From the IMG/VR virus record IMGVR_UViG_3300028569_000027, positions 1-64,000 of that record: 64,000 nucleotides of DNA; one strand, 5' to 3'. Positions 18,335 through 25,667 of the stretch are shown here, piece after piece; within the stretch, counting starts at the first letter, position 1; every line of letters starts with the position of its first letter. The position numbers and the translations under genes are program-made. Source of the stretch: a virus. Below the pieces are notes generated by a model, which was not told where the DNA came from, did not search any database, and was given only the letters and a program-made list of their open reading frames with translations.

Positions 18335-18811
18335 ATGGTCATGGAATTACAATTCAAAAGTTTAACCGACAGAAAAGACGTCGACTTAATTCAATACATT
18401 ACTGATTATACAAAGTCAAACGCTGACGTAGAAATTTACGTTGGGTGTGACTCGCAAGTGCACGGCCGTAATATTGATTATGGTATTGTCGTAATATTGC
18501 ACAAGCCGCACGCGGGTGGGCACGTACTATACACTGAAGTTCAAACTAATAGAATTAAAGGTAAACCGACTGAAAATTTATTCACGCGGTTATGGCAAGA
18601 AGTCGAATTTTCTCTAACCATTGCCGAGCGATTAAGAGCATCGGATATTAAGGTTAAGTATATTGACGTAGACTTAAACCCAGACCCTAGATGGGGTTCT
18701 AATACGGTGTTACGTGCGGCTATGGGCTACGTGGAATCTATGGGATACATTCCTAGATGTAAACCGGATGCATGGTCAGCCAGTTACTGCGCCGACAAAA
18801 TATGTAAGTAA
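18335..18811 (+). CDS. DUF458/YkuK-family RNase H-like protein, 158 aa
   Basis: Residues around EIYVGCDSQVHGRNIDYGIVV carry the first acidic strand of an RNase H-like fold. TRLWQEVEFSLTIAERL and KVKYIDVDLNPDP then KPDAWSASYCAD continue the YkuK (DUF458) pattern. The family is about 150-170 aa and is presumed to be a nuclease, but no activity has been established that I know of. Downstream of the tRNA array and behind a late motif. Confidence 0.75.
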   Translation: MVMELQFKSLTDRKDVDLIQYITDYTKSNADVEIYVGCDSQVHGRNIDYGIVVILHKPHAGGHVLYTEVQTNRIKGKPTENLFTRLWQEVEFSLTIAERLRASDIKVKYIDVDLNPDPRWGSNTVLRAAMGYVESMGYIPRCKPDAWSASYCADKICK

Positions 18812-18815
18812 AAGT

Positions 18816-18862
18816 TTGGTAAATCAAATGGTTTTAATTATCTTTCTAAGGTAATTAAAACC
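18816..18862 (+). promoter_or_regulatory. promoter overlapped by an 11-bp inverted repeat
   Basis: TTG 18816-18818, 20 nt, TATCTTTC 18839-18846. GGTTTTAATTA (18830-18840) and TAATTAAAACC (18852-18862) form a perfect inverted repeat centred on the -7 element, so a bound regulator would block the promoter. An 11-codon frame (18870-18905, MNSGELLIFVW) follows and overlaps the next promoter's -33 element. Confidence 0.6.
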
Positions 18863-18898
18863 TTTACATATGAATAGTGGTGAGTTATTAATATTCGT

Positions 18899-18929
18899 TT
18901 GGTAATTCATATGAAATTTCTTATCTTTA
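18899..18929 (+). promoter_or_regulatory. host-type promoter abutting a start codon
   Basis: TTG 18899-18901, 20 nt, TATCTTTA 18922-18929, 4 nt to the ATG at 18934. Confidence 0.8.
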
Positions 18930-18933
18930 TAAT

Positions 18934-19101
18934 ATGACAAAGAAAGAAGAAGAGAAATTAAAAAAATATATTCCGCCTAAAAAGTACACCGGTGAATATC
19001 GTTTTAGTATAAAGTATTGTCCGGGATATGAAGGATATATACCAGAAAATCTAACTCATGAAGTTTGTAAATACTGTGGACAAATAAGTTATTATCATTA
19101 A
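18934..19101 (+). CDS. small protein with CxxC, 55 aa
   Basis: MTKKEEEKLKKYIPPKKYTG... with Cys 29 and a C-terminal CKYCG. Possibly a single-zinc protein. Predicted leaderless; stop 1 nt before the HAD gene. Family not recognised. Confidence 0.65.
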   Translation: MTKKEEEKLKKYIPPKKYTGEYRFSIKYCPGYEGYIPENLTHEVCKYCGQISYYH

Positions 19102-19102
19102 T

Positions 19103-19675
19103 ATGAAGCATAATTTTCCAGATAAAATAATTTTCTTAGATGTAGACGGTGTAATTTGTGTTGGTCACGACCATTACAGACATTTTAACCAAATATGTTT
19201 GGAGCTACTTCAAGAAATAATTGACGCTACGGGCGCAAAAATTGTTGTATCGTCGTCGTGGCGTGACTCTGATTCTGTTCGAATGAAGGCTAACTTCTTA
19301 GAGCATGGGTTTACTGAGAAATTATGGGGAGAAGTAATTGATATTACAATTCGTGGATATTCACATATTATTAAAGGGTCTAAACTACCTATTGTTAGGG
19401 GTAACGAGATTAAAGCATGGGTAGATACAAAAATGATTTACCCGTGGCACTCAGACCCTTCTCTAGATAAACAATATCAAATTCTTAGAGAGGATGGTAG
19501 TTTTAAAATAATGAATTCTAATAAATTAGGAGTTGATTTTAGCTACGTAATATTAGATGATGACGCTGATATGCTATATGAACAACGAAATCATTTTATT
19601 CAAACAGGTGCTATGTTCGGGTTATCAATATATGACCGGGATAACGCAATAAAAATATTGAATTATGGAAAGTAA
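19103..19675 (+). CDS. HAD-family hydrolase (HAD_SAK-like), 190 aa
   Basis: Motif I FLDVDGV (nucleophile and acid/base Asp near residues 12-14), motif II SSSWR, and motif IV YVILDDDADM give a HAD phosphatase. The SSSWR, RGNEI and ILDDDADM wording matches the HAD domain found in 'Swiss army knife' RNA-repair proteins and related phage enzymes. Likely removes phosphate from a nucleotide or polynucleotide end. Overlaps the next gene by 11 nt. Confidence 0.8.
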   Translation: MKHNFPDKIIFLDVDGVICVGHDHYRHFNQICLELLQEIIDATGAKIVVSSSWRDSDSVRMKANFLEHGFTEKLWGEVIDITIRGYSHIIKGSKLPIVRGNEIKAWVDTKMIYPWHSDPSLDKQYQILREDGSFKIMNSNKLGVDFSYVILDDDADMLYEQRNHFIQTGAMFGLSIYDRDNAIKILNYGK

Positions 19676-19880
19676 AATTCTAGGCTACGCCTTTTTAGGT
19701 GCTGGTAAAATTTGTTTGGTTGTAGTTGAAACTGAATATGATGGTGAGAAAGCATACATTGGAGTTCCGCGTATAATGGGGGCGTCTGACGAAGATATTC
19801 GTTGGACAGCTGATTGGAGAAGCTTCATTCCATTAGAAGAAGCAAAATTGTTAATTTCTAAAATGGGAACTTACTTATGA
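19665..19880 (+). CDS. hypothetical protein, 71 aa
   Basis: Family not recognised. Beta-rich N-terminal half (GYAFLGAGKICLVVVETE), acidic centre and amphipathic C-terminal helix. Overlaps the HAD gene, suggesting a common function or simple compaction. Confidence 0.7.
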   Translation: MESKILGYAFLGAGKICLVVVETEYDGEKAYIGVPRIMGASDEDIRWTADWRSFIPLEEAKLLISKMGTYL

Positions 19881-19892
19881 AACTTTTAACAA

Positions 19893-20015
19893 ATGATGAA
19901 TCTATATAAATGTAAACACTGCGGTAAAATCGTTGAACGCGATAGCATTAAAGCTTGGATAAAAAGCTGGTGTGAAGTTACTGATAAATTTACTCGTCTT
20001 ATAAAACAAAAATAA
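19893..20015 (+). CDS. small zinc-finger-like protein, 40 aa
   Basis: MMNLYKCKHCGKIVERDSIK begins with CKHC and has one more Cys (WCEV), ending in a basic helix. Possibly a half zinc ribbon. Short, supported by operon spacing (12 nt after, 3 nt before neighbours). Confidence 0.5.
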   Translation: MMNLYKCKHCGKIVERDSIKAWIKSWCEVTDKFTRLIKQK

Positions 20016-20018
20016 ACT

Positions 20019-20255
20019 ATGCAAGGTGTATTAAGTAAAAACGAATCCGGTTGGGTTGTTACCCATATATATCACGAACAGAATACGTTGTCGGGGATAC
20101 CGCTTCCCGTGCTCCCCGAACAACAATCAACTGCACACCATTTTCACATTAACGGAAATTGTATATTTGACGTTGTAGATGAATTTACAAACCCGGAACT
20201 ATATAAAGATATTCCGTGGGGCGAAGGTATGGAATATGCTAAACTGAAAAATTAA
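20019..20255 (+). CDS. hypothetical protein, 78 aa
   Basis: Family not recognised. Contains a His-rich stretch (STAHHFHINGNCIFDV). No signal peptide. Last gene of its operon before the next promoter. Confidence 0.65.
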   Translation: MQGVLSKNESGWVVTHIYHEQNTLSGIPLPVLPEQQSTAHHFHINGNCIFDVVDEFTNPELYKDIPWGEGMEYAKLKN

Positions 20256-20256
20256 C

Positions 20257-20287
20257 TTGGAAAGCTCACATAAATAACTTATCTTAA
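20257..20287 (+). promoter_or_regulatory. host-type promoter
   Basis: TTG 20257-20259, 20 nt, TATCTTAA 20280-20287; leader of roughly 20 nt to the ATG at 20314. Confidence 0.7.
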
Positions 20288-20313
20288 TATTATTATTTAA
20301 CCAAATCAATTAT

Positions 20314-20526
20314 ATGTACATCGAAGTAATCGTAGAATTCCAAACCGATAACGGTAACGGTAAACTTAAAAAGAACCGTGAATCTTATTTAGTAGACGCT
20401 ATGACAGTGACAGAAGCTGAAGCTTTAGTTCACAGCCATTTCAAAACCAGCGTTGCCCCATTTGAAGTAAAAAGTGCAAAAGTATCTAGAGTTCTAGATA
20501 TTATCAAAAGTAAAACCGCAGCGTAA
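20314..20526 (+). CDS. DUF4494-like protein, 70 aa
   Basis: The sequence pattern IEVIVEFQTDNGNGK...SYLVDAMTVTEAEALV...FEVKSAKVSRV matches DUF4494, a short family found mainly in Bacteroidetes and their phages, which supports the host assignment. Function unknown. Stop and next start overlap by one base (TAATG). Confidence 0.7.
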   Translation: MYIEVIVEFQTDNGNGKLKKNRESYLVDAMTVTEAEALVHSHFKTSVAPFEVKSAKVSRVLDIIKSKTAA

Positions 20527-20894
20527 TGAAATTAAACCACAAACTCCCAATTGGGCAGACCGTTGTATTTGAAACATACAACAAGTATAAGGTCGGAAAG
20601 ATTATTGATGTACGACCTACGACAAAACGTATTGAATATACGGTATACGGCGAGGACGGAAAGATTTATGAGGCGATGCCGAATAGAGTTGATGGTACGA
20701 ATCGAATTGATGTTCGATTAACAAAAATATTCTGTAAAAAGAATAACATCGTATTAGATGACGTAGCCGCGGAATTTGCTAGAAATATTCGTACGACACA
20801 TGTTGTATCAGAAGCTGATGCTACCGATTTGTCGACATTTGATGCGCAGTTAGGCGAAAAGGCAGAAAAAGTTCCGGCCGAATCAGAAAATTAG
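20526..20894 (+). CDS. hypothetical protein with KOW/SH3-like N-terminus, 122 aa
   Basis: Residues 5-60 (PIGQTVVFETYNKYKVGKI, then strands) look like a small beta-barrel of KOW/SH3 type. A similar phrase (VGDTVVFSRFGREHTGII) starts the protein at 22219. C-terminus acidic and disordered. Function unknown. Confidence 0.65.
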   Translation: MKLNHKLPIGQTVVFETYNKYKVGKIIDVRPTTKRIEYTVYGEDGKIYEAMPNRVDGTNRIDVRLTKIFCKKNNIVLDDVAAEFARNIRTTHVVSEADATDLSTFDAQLGEKAEKVPAESEN

Positions 20895-20902
20895 ATATTT
20901 AT
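20895..20902 (+). promoter_or_regulatory. late-type promoter motif ATATTTAT for tmRNA
   Basis: ATATTTAT ends 9 nt before the first base of the tmRNA (20912), about where a start point would be expected, so the RNA may need little or no 5' trimming. Confidence 0.6.
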
Positions 20903-20911
20903 TTTACCATT

Positions 20912-21272
20912 GGGGGCGACTGGAATAGATTGGCTAAGAATGGTAAACAATTAGGTGCGTGATTGATACAGTACACGTTAAAAATTGGTATTAACAATAA
21001 ACGTAGAAAAATCTACATTTACATTCGAAGATGCTATGGCATTTGTATCGAGTGAAGAGTTAGTGTTGGCTTAGTAACAGAACACACTCCCATCTATGGG
21101 TCAAATAGAAGTTTTACTTGTTTTCACAAAACGAGTTGGTGGACCGTTGATTGTAACCCAATCAGCCCTAATTATTTTGGAGAGCTAATAAGATTAAACT
21201 CTAACCTAAACCTATAAATAAATTGTTTGCGAGTTGTAGAGCAAGACCGGGGTTCGAAACCCCGCGCCTCCA
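20912..21272 (+). ncRNA. ssrA: tmRNA (transfer-messenger RNA)
   Basis: The 361-nt gene has a complete tRNA-like end. Acceptor GGGGGCG (20912-20918) pairs with CGCCTCC (21265-21271), the discriminator is A, and the T-arm is CGGGG-TTCGAAA-CCCCG. The D-like segment GACTGGAATAGATTGGC matches the conserved tmRNA phrase GACTGGATTCGAC. CCA is not encoded. An internal frame ends TTG GCT TAG TAA (two stops, 21072-21077). A likely tag from GCA at 21039 reads AFVSSEELVLA; a longer tag is possible because the frame is open from 20982. Length matches bacterial tmRNA (about 360 nt). A T tract follows at 21275-21290. Confidence 0.88.
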
Positions 21273-21312
21273 CAGTTTTTATTTTTTTTTTAACCAAACC
21301 AAATACAAGTAC

Positions 21313-21456
21313 ATGAAAAAAGTTTTCTTGATTCTAACCGTATTAGTGTTCGCAATCACATCGTGCAAACAAACGCCTTCAGCCGAAGTATCCGTTAGTT
21401 CAGCAGATACCACAGTTGTAGCGGTAGATACCGTAGCTGTTGATTCCGTTCAATAA
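21313..21456 (+). CDS. small lipoprotein, 47 aa
   Basis: Start ATG 21313 (an upstream frame would run through the tmRNA end). Signal peptide MKKVFLILTVLVFAITSC with lipobox ITSC (Cys 18). The mature part is low-complexity in V, A, S, D and T. Typical of small lysis- or exclusion-related phage lipoproteins, function unknown. Confidence 0.65.
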   Translation: MKKVFLILTVLVFAITSCKQTPSAEVSVSSADTTVVAVDTVAVDSVQ

Positions 21457-21466
21457 TGACGATAAT

Positions 21467-21499
21467 GTGATGTCGATACTATAACGGTATCGACATCAC
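21467..21499. repeat. 13-bp perfect inverted repeat
   Basis: GTGATGTCGATAC (21467-21479), 7-nt loop, GTATCGACATCAC (21487-21499). No U tract follows, so it is not a standard terminator. It may protect the 3' end of the lipoprotein mRNA or bind a regulator. Confidence 0.75.
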
Positions 21500-21500
21500 C

Positions 21501-21686
21501 ATGTTAAACAACAATTTTATGAAACAGATTTATAACAAAGTACATAATGTATTCACCGATTCTATTGGTTGGATTCTTGTAGAGGCCGCAGTGATTGTAT
21601 CTAACTTAGGGTGTACCGATGTGGCTGACTCTATGTATGATACCGGCTGCAATTGGTACAATAAATACATTCACCCAGATGAATAA
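21501..21686 (+). CDS. hypothetical protein, 61 aa
   Basis: Family not recognised. An ATG at 21519 is an alternative start. A central weakly hydrophobic helix (GWILVEAAVIVSNLG) could associate with membrane. Overlaps the next gene by 8 nt. Confidence 0.6.
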   Translation: MLNNNFMKQIYNKVHNVFTDSIGWILVEAAVIVSNLGCTDVADSMYDTGCNWYNKYIHPDE

Positions 21687-22182
21687 AATTTTAGTAACCG
21701 GTGGCTTCGGCCGATTAGGATTACCGTTAGTAAATGAATTAGTCGGCCCCAATTTAGTTTATGTTATAGACAACATGAACAACCCTGATTCATTAGAGCG
21801 ATTCGGACAAATAAATTTCAGAGCTAAGATTACATACACTGATATCGTATACAGCCAGCATATTTGGAATGATGTGAAATTTAATACTGTAGTACATTTA
21901 GCTACGTATACCGATGAAACAAATGCTGATGCTGATTATACAAAAGTATTTAAAGATTGTATCTTAGGAACAATGCACATTATTAAGCGGTGTATTAAGG
22001 ATGGTAGTAAATTAATTTACGTTGACTATTCTAGGGATTCAAATAGATTTCTAAAATTCATGCACGACGATATTATTCGAATGTTAGCATTCTACTCAGA
22101 ATCTGGTTTAGATTTTGTTGTTGTACCTTCGAAGGATTTGATAAATGATGACATTCGTAAATCGATTATTTCCGCAATATAA
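21679..22182 (+). CDS. short NAD(P)-binding epimerase-like protein, 167 aa
   Basis: Start ATG 21679 (MNKILVTGGFGRLGLPLV). GGFGRLG is the GxxGxxG nucleotide-binding loop of the extended SDR/UDP-sugar epimerase group, and VVHLATYTD matches the following strand. At 167 aa it is about half the usual length. The Tyr/Lys catalytic pair is not in its usual context (KLIYVDYSRDSNRF only loosely resembles it), so it may be a reduced or non-catalytic form. Confidence 0.75.
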   Translation: MNKILVTGGFGRLGLPLVNELVGPNLVYVIDNMNNPDSLERFGQINFRAKITYTDIVYSQHIWNDVKFNTVVHLATYTDETNADADYTKVFKDCILGTMHIIKRCIKDGSKLIYVDYSRDSNRFLKFMHDDIIRMLAFYSESGLDFVVVPSKDLINDDIRKSIISAI

Positions 22183-22183
22183 T

Positions 22184-22214
22184 TTGGATAATCAAAAGAA
22201 AAACTATATCTTTA
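22184..22214 (+). promoter_or_regulatory. host-type promoter abutting a start codon
   Basis: TTG 22184-22186, 20 nt, TATCTTTA 22207-22214, 4 nt to the ATG at 22219. Confidence 0.8.
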
Positions 22215-22218
22215 ATAT

Positions 22219-22419
22219 ATGGCTAAATTAAATTGTAAAGTCGGAGACACCGTTGTATTCAGTCGATTCGGACGTGAACATACAGGTATTATTACTAAAG
22301 AGTATGAACGAGCTGCGGGTCAATATTGGGTACGAGATACCGCGGATGGGACTCACTATCCAGCAGTAACAGTCGGTGTACCGAGTTCATATACAAATAT
22401 TACTTCAATTGTAAAATAA
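22219..22419 (+). CDS. KOW/SH3-like small protein, 66 aa
   Basis: VGDTVVFSRFGREHTGIITKEYE resembles the N-terminus of the protein at 20526 and small beta-barrel domains. No known function. Predicted leaderless; stop overlaps the next start (TAATG). Confidence 0.65.
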   Translation: MAKLNCKVGDTVVFSRFGREHTGIITKEYERAAGQYWVRDTADGTHYPAVTVGVPSSYTNITSIVK

Positions 22420-23018
22420 TGCAGATGAAACAGGTACAACAATTTTTTAGTACGCATAAATTTTATTTGTTACATTTAGATACACTATCGCAACGACATA
22501 TTAAAGTCGCGCCAATTATGTTTCTATTTTTACTGATAAACACGTTATGTGTATTTACTGGGTTTGTTAGTTCTCGAATAATCGGTTTAGATATCGAGAA
22601 ATTCACTACAGAGCAGAAAATTTATATCATTAATGATTTAGATAAGTTCTCACCTACCGCATATAAGCAGGCTATGCTAGATTTACACATAAAATTTCCT
22701 AGGGTAGTATTTTCACAAGCAATTTCCGAATCTAAACACTTCACATCATCCGTTTTTATTGAAAATAATAATTCATTGGGGATGAAAGAAGCTACATTCA
22801 GGCCTACAAATAACATTGGTACGAACAGGAATCACGCAAAGTATAACACGTGGCGCGACTGTCTGGTTGATTATGCATTATGGCAATCATTTCATCTTAA
22901 GAACATTCACTCGGAGCAGGGGTATCTACAGTTATTGGCTTCAGCCGGGTATGCTGCGGACACAAATTATATAGCCCTTATAAAGAGCAATCTAGACAAA
23001 TTTGACAAAGTAAAATAA
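22419..23018 (+). CDS. membrane-anchored glucosaminidase (endolysin candidate), 199 aa
   Basis: Start ATG 22419 (MQMKQVQQFFSTH), overlapping the previous stop; a longer in-frame start lies inside the upstream gene. One N-terminal membrane span (VAPIMFLFLLINTLCVFTGFV). Residues about 95-199 resemble the glucosaminidase (LYZ2) family: QAISESKHFTSSVF with the candidate catalytic Glu, NNSLGMKEA, then YNTWRDCLVDYALWQ. It would cleave peptidoglycan glycan strands. The signal-anchor may hold it in the inner membrane until lysis. Confidence 0.8.
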   Translation: MQMKQVQQFFSTHKFYLLHLDTLSQRHIKVAPIMFLFLLINTLCVFTGFVSSRIIGLDIEKFTTEQKIYIINDLDKFSPTAYKQAMLDLHIKFPRVVFSQAISESKHFTSSVFIENNNSLGMKEATFRPTNNIGTNRNHAKYNTWRDCLVDYALWQSFHLKNIHSEQGYLQLLASAGYAADTNYIALIKSNLDKFDKVK

Positions 23019-23019
23019 T

Positions 23020-23337
23020 ATGACTACAAAAGTAAAAGACCCTATTAAAGCACTTGCTAAGGCAAAAGCGAGCGTGCTAATGTACTATCCGGGGGCAAAG
23101 GTAAGTAAAGAAGGGAACGAGTTCACAATTATTGATACTGTGGAAGATGATTTAGATATTCTTCAAGAATATTTTTTACCATATGCACCATCCGCAGACG
23201 ATGCTTGGCATAGAGCGGCCTTGACTGTGAAGACCACACAAAATTTTAATCGTACACACCCAGAAAAAATGTCTCTAGAATTCGAAGAAGAGAAGATGGT
23301 ACGACTAAATAAAAGACGCACTAAGAAGCAGCGGTAG
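23020..23337 (+). CDS. hypothetical basic protein, 105 aa
   Basis: Family not recognised. Mixed alpha/beta N-terminal part and a very basic C-terminus (KMVRLNKRRTKKQR). Adjacent to the glucosaminidase gene (1 nt). Confidence 0.65.
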   Translation: MTTKVKDPIKALAKAKASVLMYYPGAKVSKEGNEFTIIDTVEDDLDILQEYFLPYAPSADDAWHRAALTVKTTQNFNRTHPEKMSLEFEEEKMVRLNKRRTKKQR

Positions 23338-23359
23338 TAATTTACATCATACTATATAC

Positions 23360-23367
23360 ATATTTAT
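23360..23367 (+). promoter_or_regulatory. late-type promoter motif ATATTTAT
   Basis: CATATTTATTTT, motif ends 15 nt before the ATG at 23383. Confidence 0.55.
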
Positions 23368-23382
23368 TTTAAAGTATTTAGT

Positions 23383-23679
23383 ATGATAGCGATAGATTTT
23401 GATAAGTTTCAAACCGATGCTGACTTTGAACTGTGGTTAGAATCTGAGGACGGTTATAAAGTAGTCGACCATGTATACGAAGTTATTATACATTCATTAG
23501 GCGGGGCAAATAGACATATCCCGGTTATAATGAAAAAGTATGATGATGGGAGTGTATATTCTATCGATATGAAAAACATCAACGGGTTCTGTATAAAGGC
23601 TCTAAAGTTATATCTAGAATTAGAGGAGTATGAAAAATGTAACAAATTACAACAAATATTAACTAACAAAAACAAATAA
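23383..23679 (+). CDS. hypothetical acidic protein, 98 aa
   Basis: Family not recognised. Acidic alpha/beta protein (MIAIDFDKFQTDADFELWLESEDG) with a C-terminal helical pair. First gene behind a late promoter motif. Confidence 0.7.
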   Translation: MIAIDFDKFQTDADFELWLESEDGYKVVDHVYEVIIHSLGGANRHIPVIMKKYDDGSVYSIDMKNINGFCIKALKLYLELEEYEKCNKLQQILTNKNK

Positions 23680-23681
23680 TC

Positions 23682-24182
23682 ATGGAATTAAATTTTCAAT
23701 TTTTCGTAGAAATTGTATTGATATTAGCACTCCTAGCATGTGCAGTCTATATTCAACGTCTACGCACTATCATTAATAGCTACTTTGCCGATACAAAGAA
23801 CAAAGAAATAATTATCGAGGCGCTACAATTGGCATATACAAAGTTAGAAAATAAAACAGATGAGGCGCAGGTAATAATTACTAAGGCTAATGATGAGATG
23901 CTACCGGACCAACATGTTCACGTCGACTCTGAGATGGTTGATTTACCGAGCCCGGCTAATGAAACGTTAAGTGTGATTTGGATTGCAGAATCACCGGTAG
24001 TAACTAGTACAGAAAAAGATATAAACACTGAGAGTGTAGACGACGACAACCCATTCACTATTAAGTTGAATAGTTTTCTGGCGAAGAGTCCGACTACTAA
24101 AAAGAAACCAGCTGTTAAAAAGAAGCTTGCCGCGAAAAAGAAACCGGCAAAGAAGAAAACTACGCCTAAGAAAAAGCATTGA
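23682..24182 (+). CDS. membrane protein with histone-H1-like lysine tail, 166 aa
   Basis: One N-terminal membrane span (FVEIVLILALLACAVYI), a helical region to about 75, an acidic linker, and a C-terminal tail of KKP/KKKLAAKKK repeats (about residues 140-166). Lys/Ala/Pro repeats of this kind bind DNA nonspecifically in histone H1-like proteins. A membrane-tethered DNA-binding tail might attach phage DNA to the membrane, which is inference. Confidence 0.65.
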   Translation: MELNFQFFVEIVLILALLACAVYIQRLRTIINSYFADTKNKEIIIEALQLAYTKLENKTDEAQVIITKANDEMLPDQHVHVDSEMVDLPSPANETLSVIWIAESPVVTSTEKDINTESVDDDNPFTIKLNSFLAKSPTTKKKPAVKKKLAAKKKPAKKKTTPKKKH

Positions 24183-24193
24183 GGTATTGACTA

Positions 24194-24598
24194 ATGGGAC
24201 TAAATGCTGACGAACTTTTTAACGCTCTTGAATTAGACTGTGATGTACAAGTTTCGGCATCAGCAGTAGTCACTGCGGTGCAATTTAACGAAGATGTGGC
24301 GGTTATAGCTAAATATTATATGGATAACAAGGTACCGCTATCATTCAGCCGGGCTGATTTATTCAGCGTCACTCCATATACCACTAAAGTTATAAAAAAT
24401 AATGTCCGGTCTAAATTAACGTATCTCATACGATTAATGGACGAATTTGCGGAACTAGGAAACGGTTCAGAACTTTCCGACGATAAAGCAATTATTCAAT
24501 TGTGCTTAGATAAGGTCGATAAAGATTACAGTTTAACTACAATATGTATCGATGAATTGAATCGAATTCATTCTAGGTATTCTTCTGACGTTTCATAG
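24194..24598 (+). CDS. hypothetical protein, 134 aa
   Basis: Family not recognised. Acidic, predicted all-helical (LNADELFNALELDCDVQV...). No motif. Located in a late operon together with the lysine-tail membrane protein. Confidence 0.7.
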   Translation: MGLNADELFNALELDCDVQVSASAVVTAVQFNEDVAVIAKYYMDNKVPLSFSRADLFSVTPYTTKVIKNNVRSKLTYLIRLMDEFAELGNGSELSDDKAIIQLCLDKVDKDYSLTTICIDELNRIHSRYSSDVS

Positions 24599-24606
24599 AT
24601 ATTTAT
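24599..24606 (+). promoter_or_regulatory. late-type promoter motif ATATTTAT
   Basis: GATATTTATATTAA; motif ends 13 nt before the ATG at 24620 and overlaps the end of the previous gene. Confidence 0.6.
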
Positions 24607-24619
24607 ATTAAACCACATT

Positions 24620-25012
24620 ATGAAAACTGACGGGTCTTTGTTATTTATCAGTGAATCGGATTATAAATTTATTCATGCTCTACCTGACGATGAGAAAATT
24701 TTATGTTTATTCGACGTGTGGCTTTCAGATTCAACAGAACTTCCCGATACAATGCCTTCCTTTGAGGAATTAATTGATATGTCAATTATTAATCCTGATA
24801 CAGCTAACATAGTAATAACTCCTAATATGGCTGTCATTAACGGTGAGAGCTACAAATTAGTTAGAGACGCAGTATCCCATCTATTTTCATACGGATTTGT
24901 ATTAGAGCGTATTATAATAAGTAACAATCGACTACGAGATACTTTTCAAAGACAAAAGTATTGTCTGGTGTATAGCATCAAAGGTGTAGTAAATCCTATT
25001 TCGGCCAACTAA
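24620..25012 (+). CDS. hypothetical protein, 130 aa
   Basis: Family not recognised. Acidic N-terminal half and a mixed C-terminal half (NRLRDTFQRQKYCLVYSIKG). Single gene between two late motifs. Confidence 0.7.
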   Translation: MKTDGSLLFISESDYKFIHALPDDEKILCLFDVWLSDSTELPDTMPSFEELIDMSIINPDTANIVITPNMAVINGESYKLVRDAVSHLFSYGFVLERIIISNNRLRDTFQRQKYCLVYSIKGVVNPISAN

Positions 25013-25015
25013 TTT

Positions 25016-25093
25016 TATATTTATTAATATACCTGTCCACATTATGATTGAGTTCAGTGCATAGGTGGGCGCCCCGTAAGGCGCCTTTTTTTT
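25016..25093 (+). ncRNA. possible short late RNA (promoter plus terminator)
   Basis: Late motif TATATTTAT at 25016-25024 is followed after about 45 nt by a terminator, GGCGCC (25068-25073), 6-nt loop, GGCGCC (25080-25085), eight T. No gene fits between (only a 6-codon frame). The transcript would be about 60 nt, or this is simply an insulating terminator with a fortuitous motif. Confidence 0.45.
25067..25093 (+). terminator. intrinsic terminator GGCGCC/GGCGCC
   Basis: GC-rich 6-7 bp stem with loop CCGTAA and an eight-base T tract. Confidence 0.88.
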
Positions 25094-25109
25094 ACTTTAA
25101 ATTTTCATT

Positions 25110-25361
25110 ATGCAAATTGATTCTAGAAGAATACTCACTCACAACAATTGTAAGTATGTAATTGTACGAATGATTCGTGATGACGAAAATCCAATCATCG
25201 ATTCATGGAATTCGTTTCTAAATACGGATATTGCTTTGAAACATAACGGTGTAATACATTTCTGTCGGTTAATTCAAGAACCTGATGAGTTAGAATACAT
25301 TACCACCGAATTAACCGTTACGGACGATAAAGTTGAAGAAGTGCTTGGTGAAGCGAAATAA
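25110..25361 (+). CDS. hypothetical protein, 83 aa
   Basis: Family not recognised. Beta-rich N-terminal part with one Cys (NNCKYVIVRMI), acidic C-terminus. No clear promoter motif directly upstream. Confidence 0.65.
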   Translation: MQIDSRRILTHNNCKYVIVRMIRDDENPIIDSWNSFLNTDIALKHNGVIHFCRLIQEPDELEYITTELTVTDDKVEEVLGEAK

Positions 25362-25487
25362 TTTAATTATATTTTATAATTTTATAAATAATAATTAAAA
25401 ACATAATACTTAAATAATTAAGTTAATAATATAAATAATTAAATTAATTTAGGTGCACTTTATATTTATTAATAAATCGACGTTGTT
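25362..25487. other. very AT-rich intergenic segment
   Basis: The first 90 bp are almost pure A/T with repeated TTAATTA/ATAATTAA words. No gene or stable hairpin. It ends in a late promoter motif at 25461-25469. Such DNA is easily melted or bent. Confidence 0.6.
25461..25469 (+). promoter_or_regulatory. late-type promoter motif TATATTTAT
   Basis: Exact TATATTTAT; ends 18 nt before the ATG at 25488. Probably drives the operon containing ClpP-like protease, late sigma and baseplate genes. Confidence 0.65.
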
Positions 25488-25667
25488 ATGCGACATAAGG
25501 AATTTGTGATTACTCGAGTGGATGCTCAAATTAATCTGATTGAAAATTTAAAGAAAACGATTGACGGTAACGTCATATCAAAAGACGATGCGTTAAAAAC
25601 ATTAACTAATATCCAAAAGACTTTGGAACTGGTGGTGGAACGTGTCGACTTAGAATCTGATGAATAA
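25488..25667 (+). CDS. hypothetical helical protein, 59 aa
   Basis: MRHKEFVITRVDAQINLIEN... is a charged, probably coiled-coil protein. Overlaps the following membrane protein gene by 8 nt. Unassigned. Confidence 0.65.
   Translation: MRHKEFVITRVDAQINLIENLKKTIDGNVISKDDALKTLTNIQKTLELVVERVDLESDE

Noticed and set aside
21223-21312. Longer N-terminus for the lipoprotein gene starting within the tmRNA
   Set aside because: The extension would translate the tmRNA T-arm and its T tract; the internal ATG at 21313 starts a perfect lipoprotein signal peptide.
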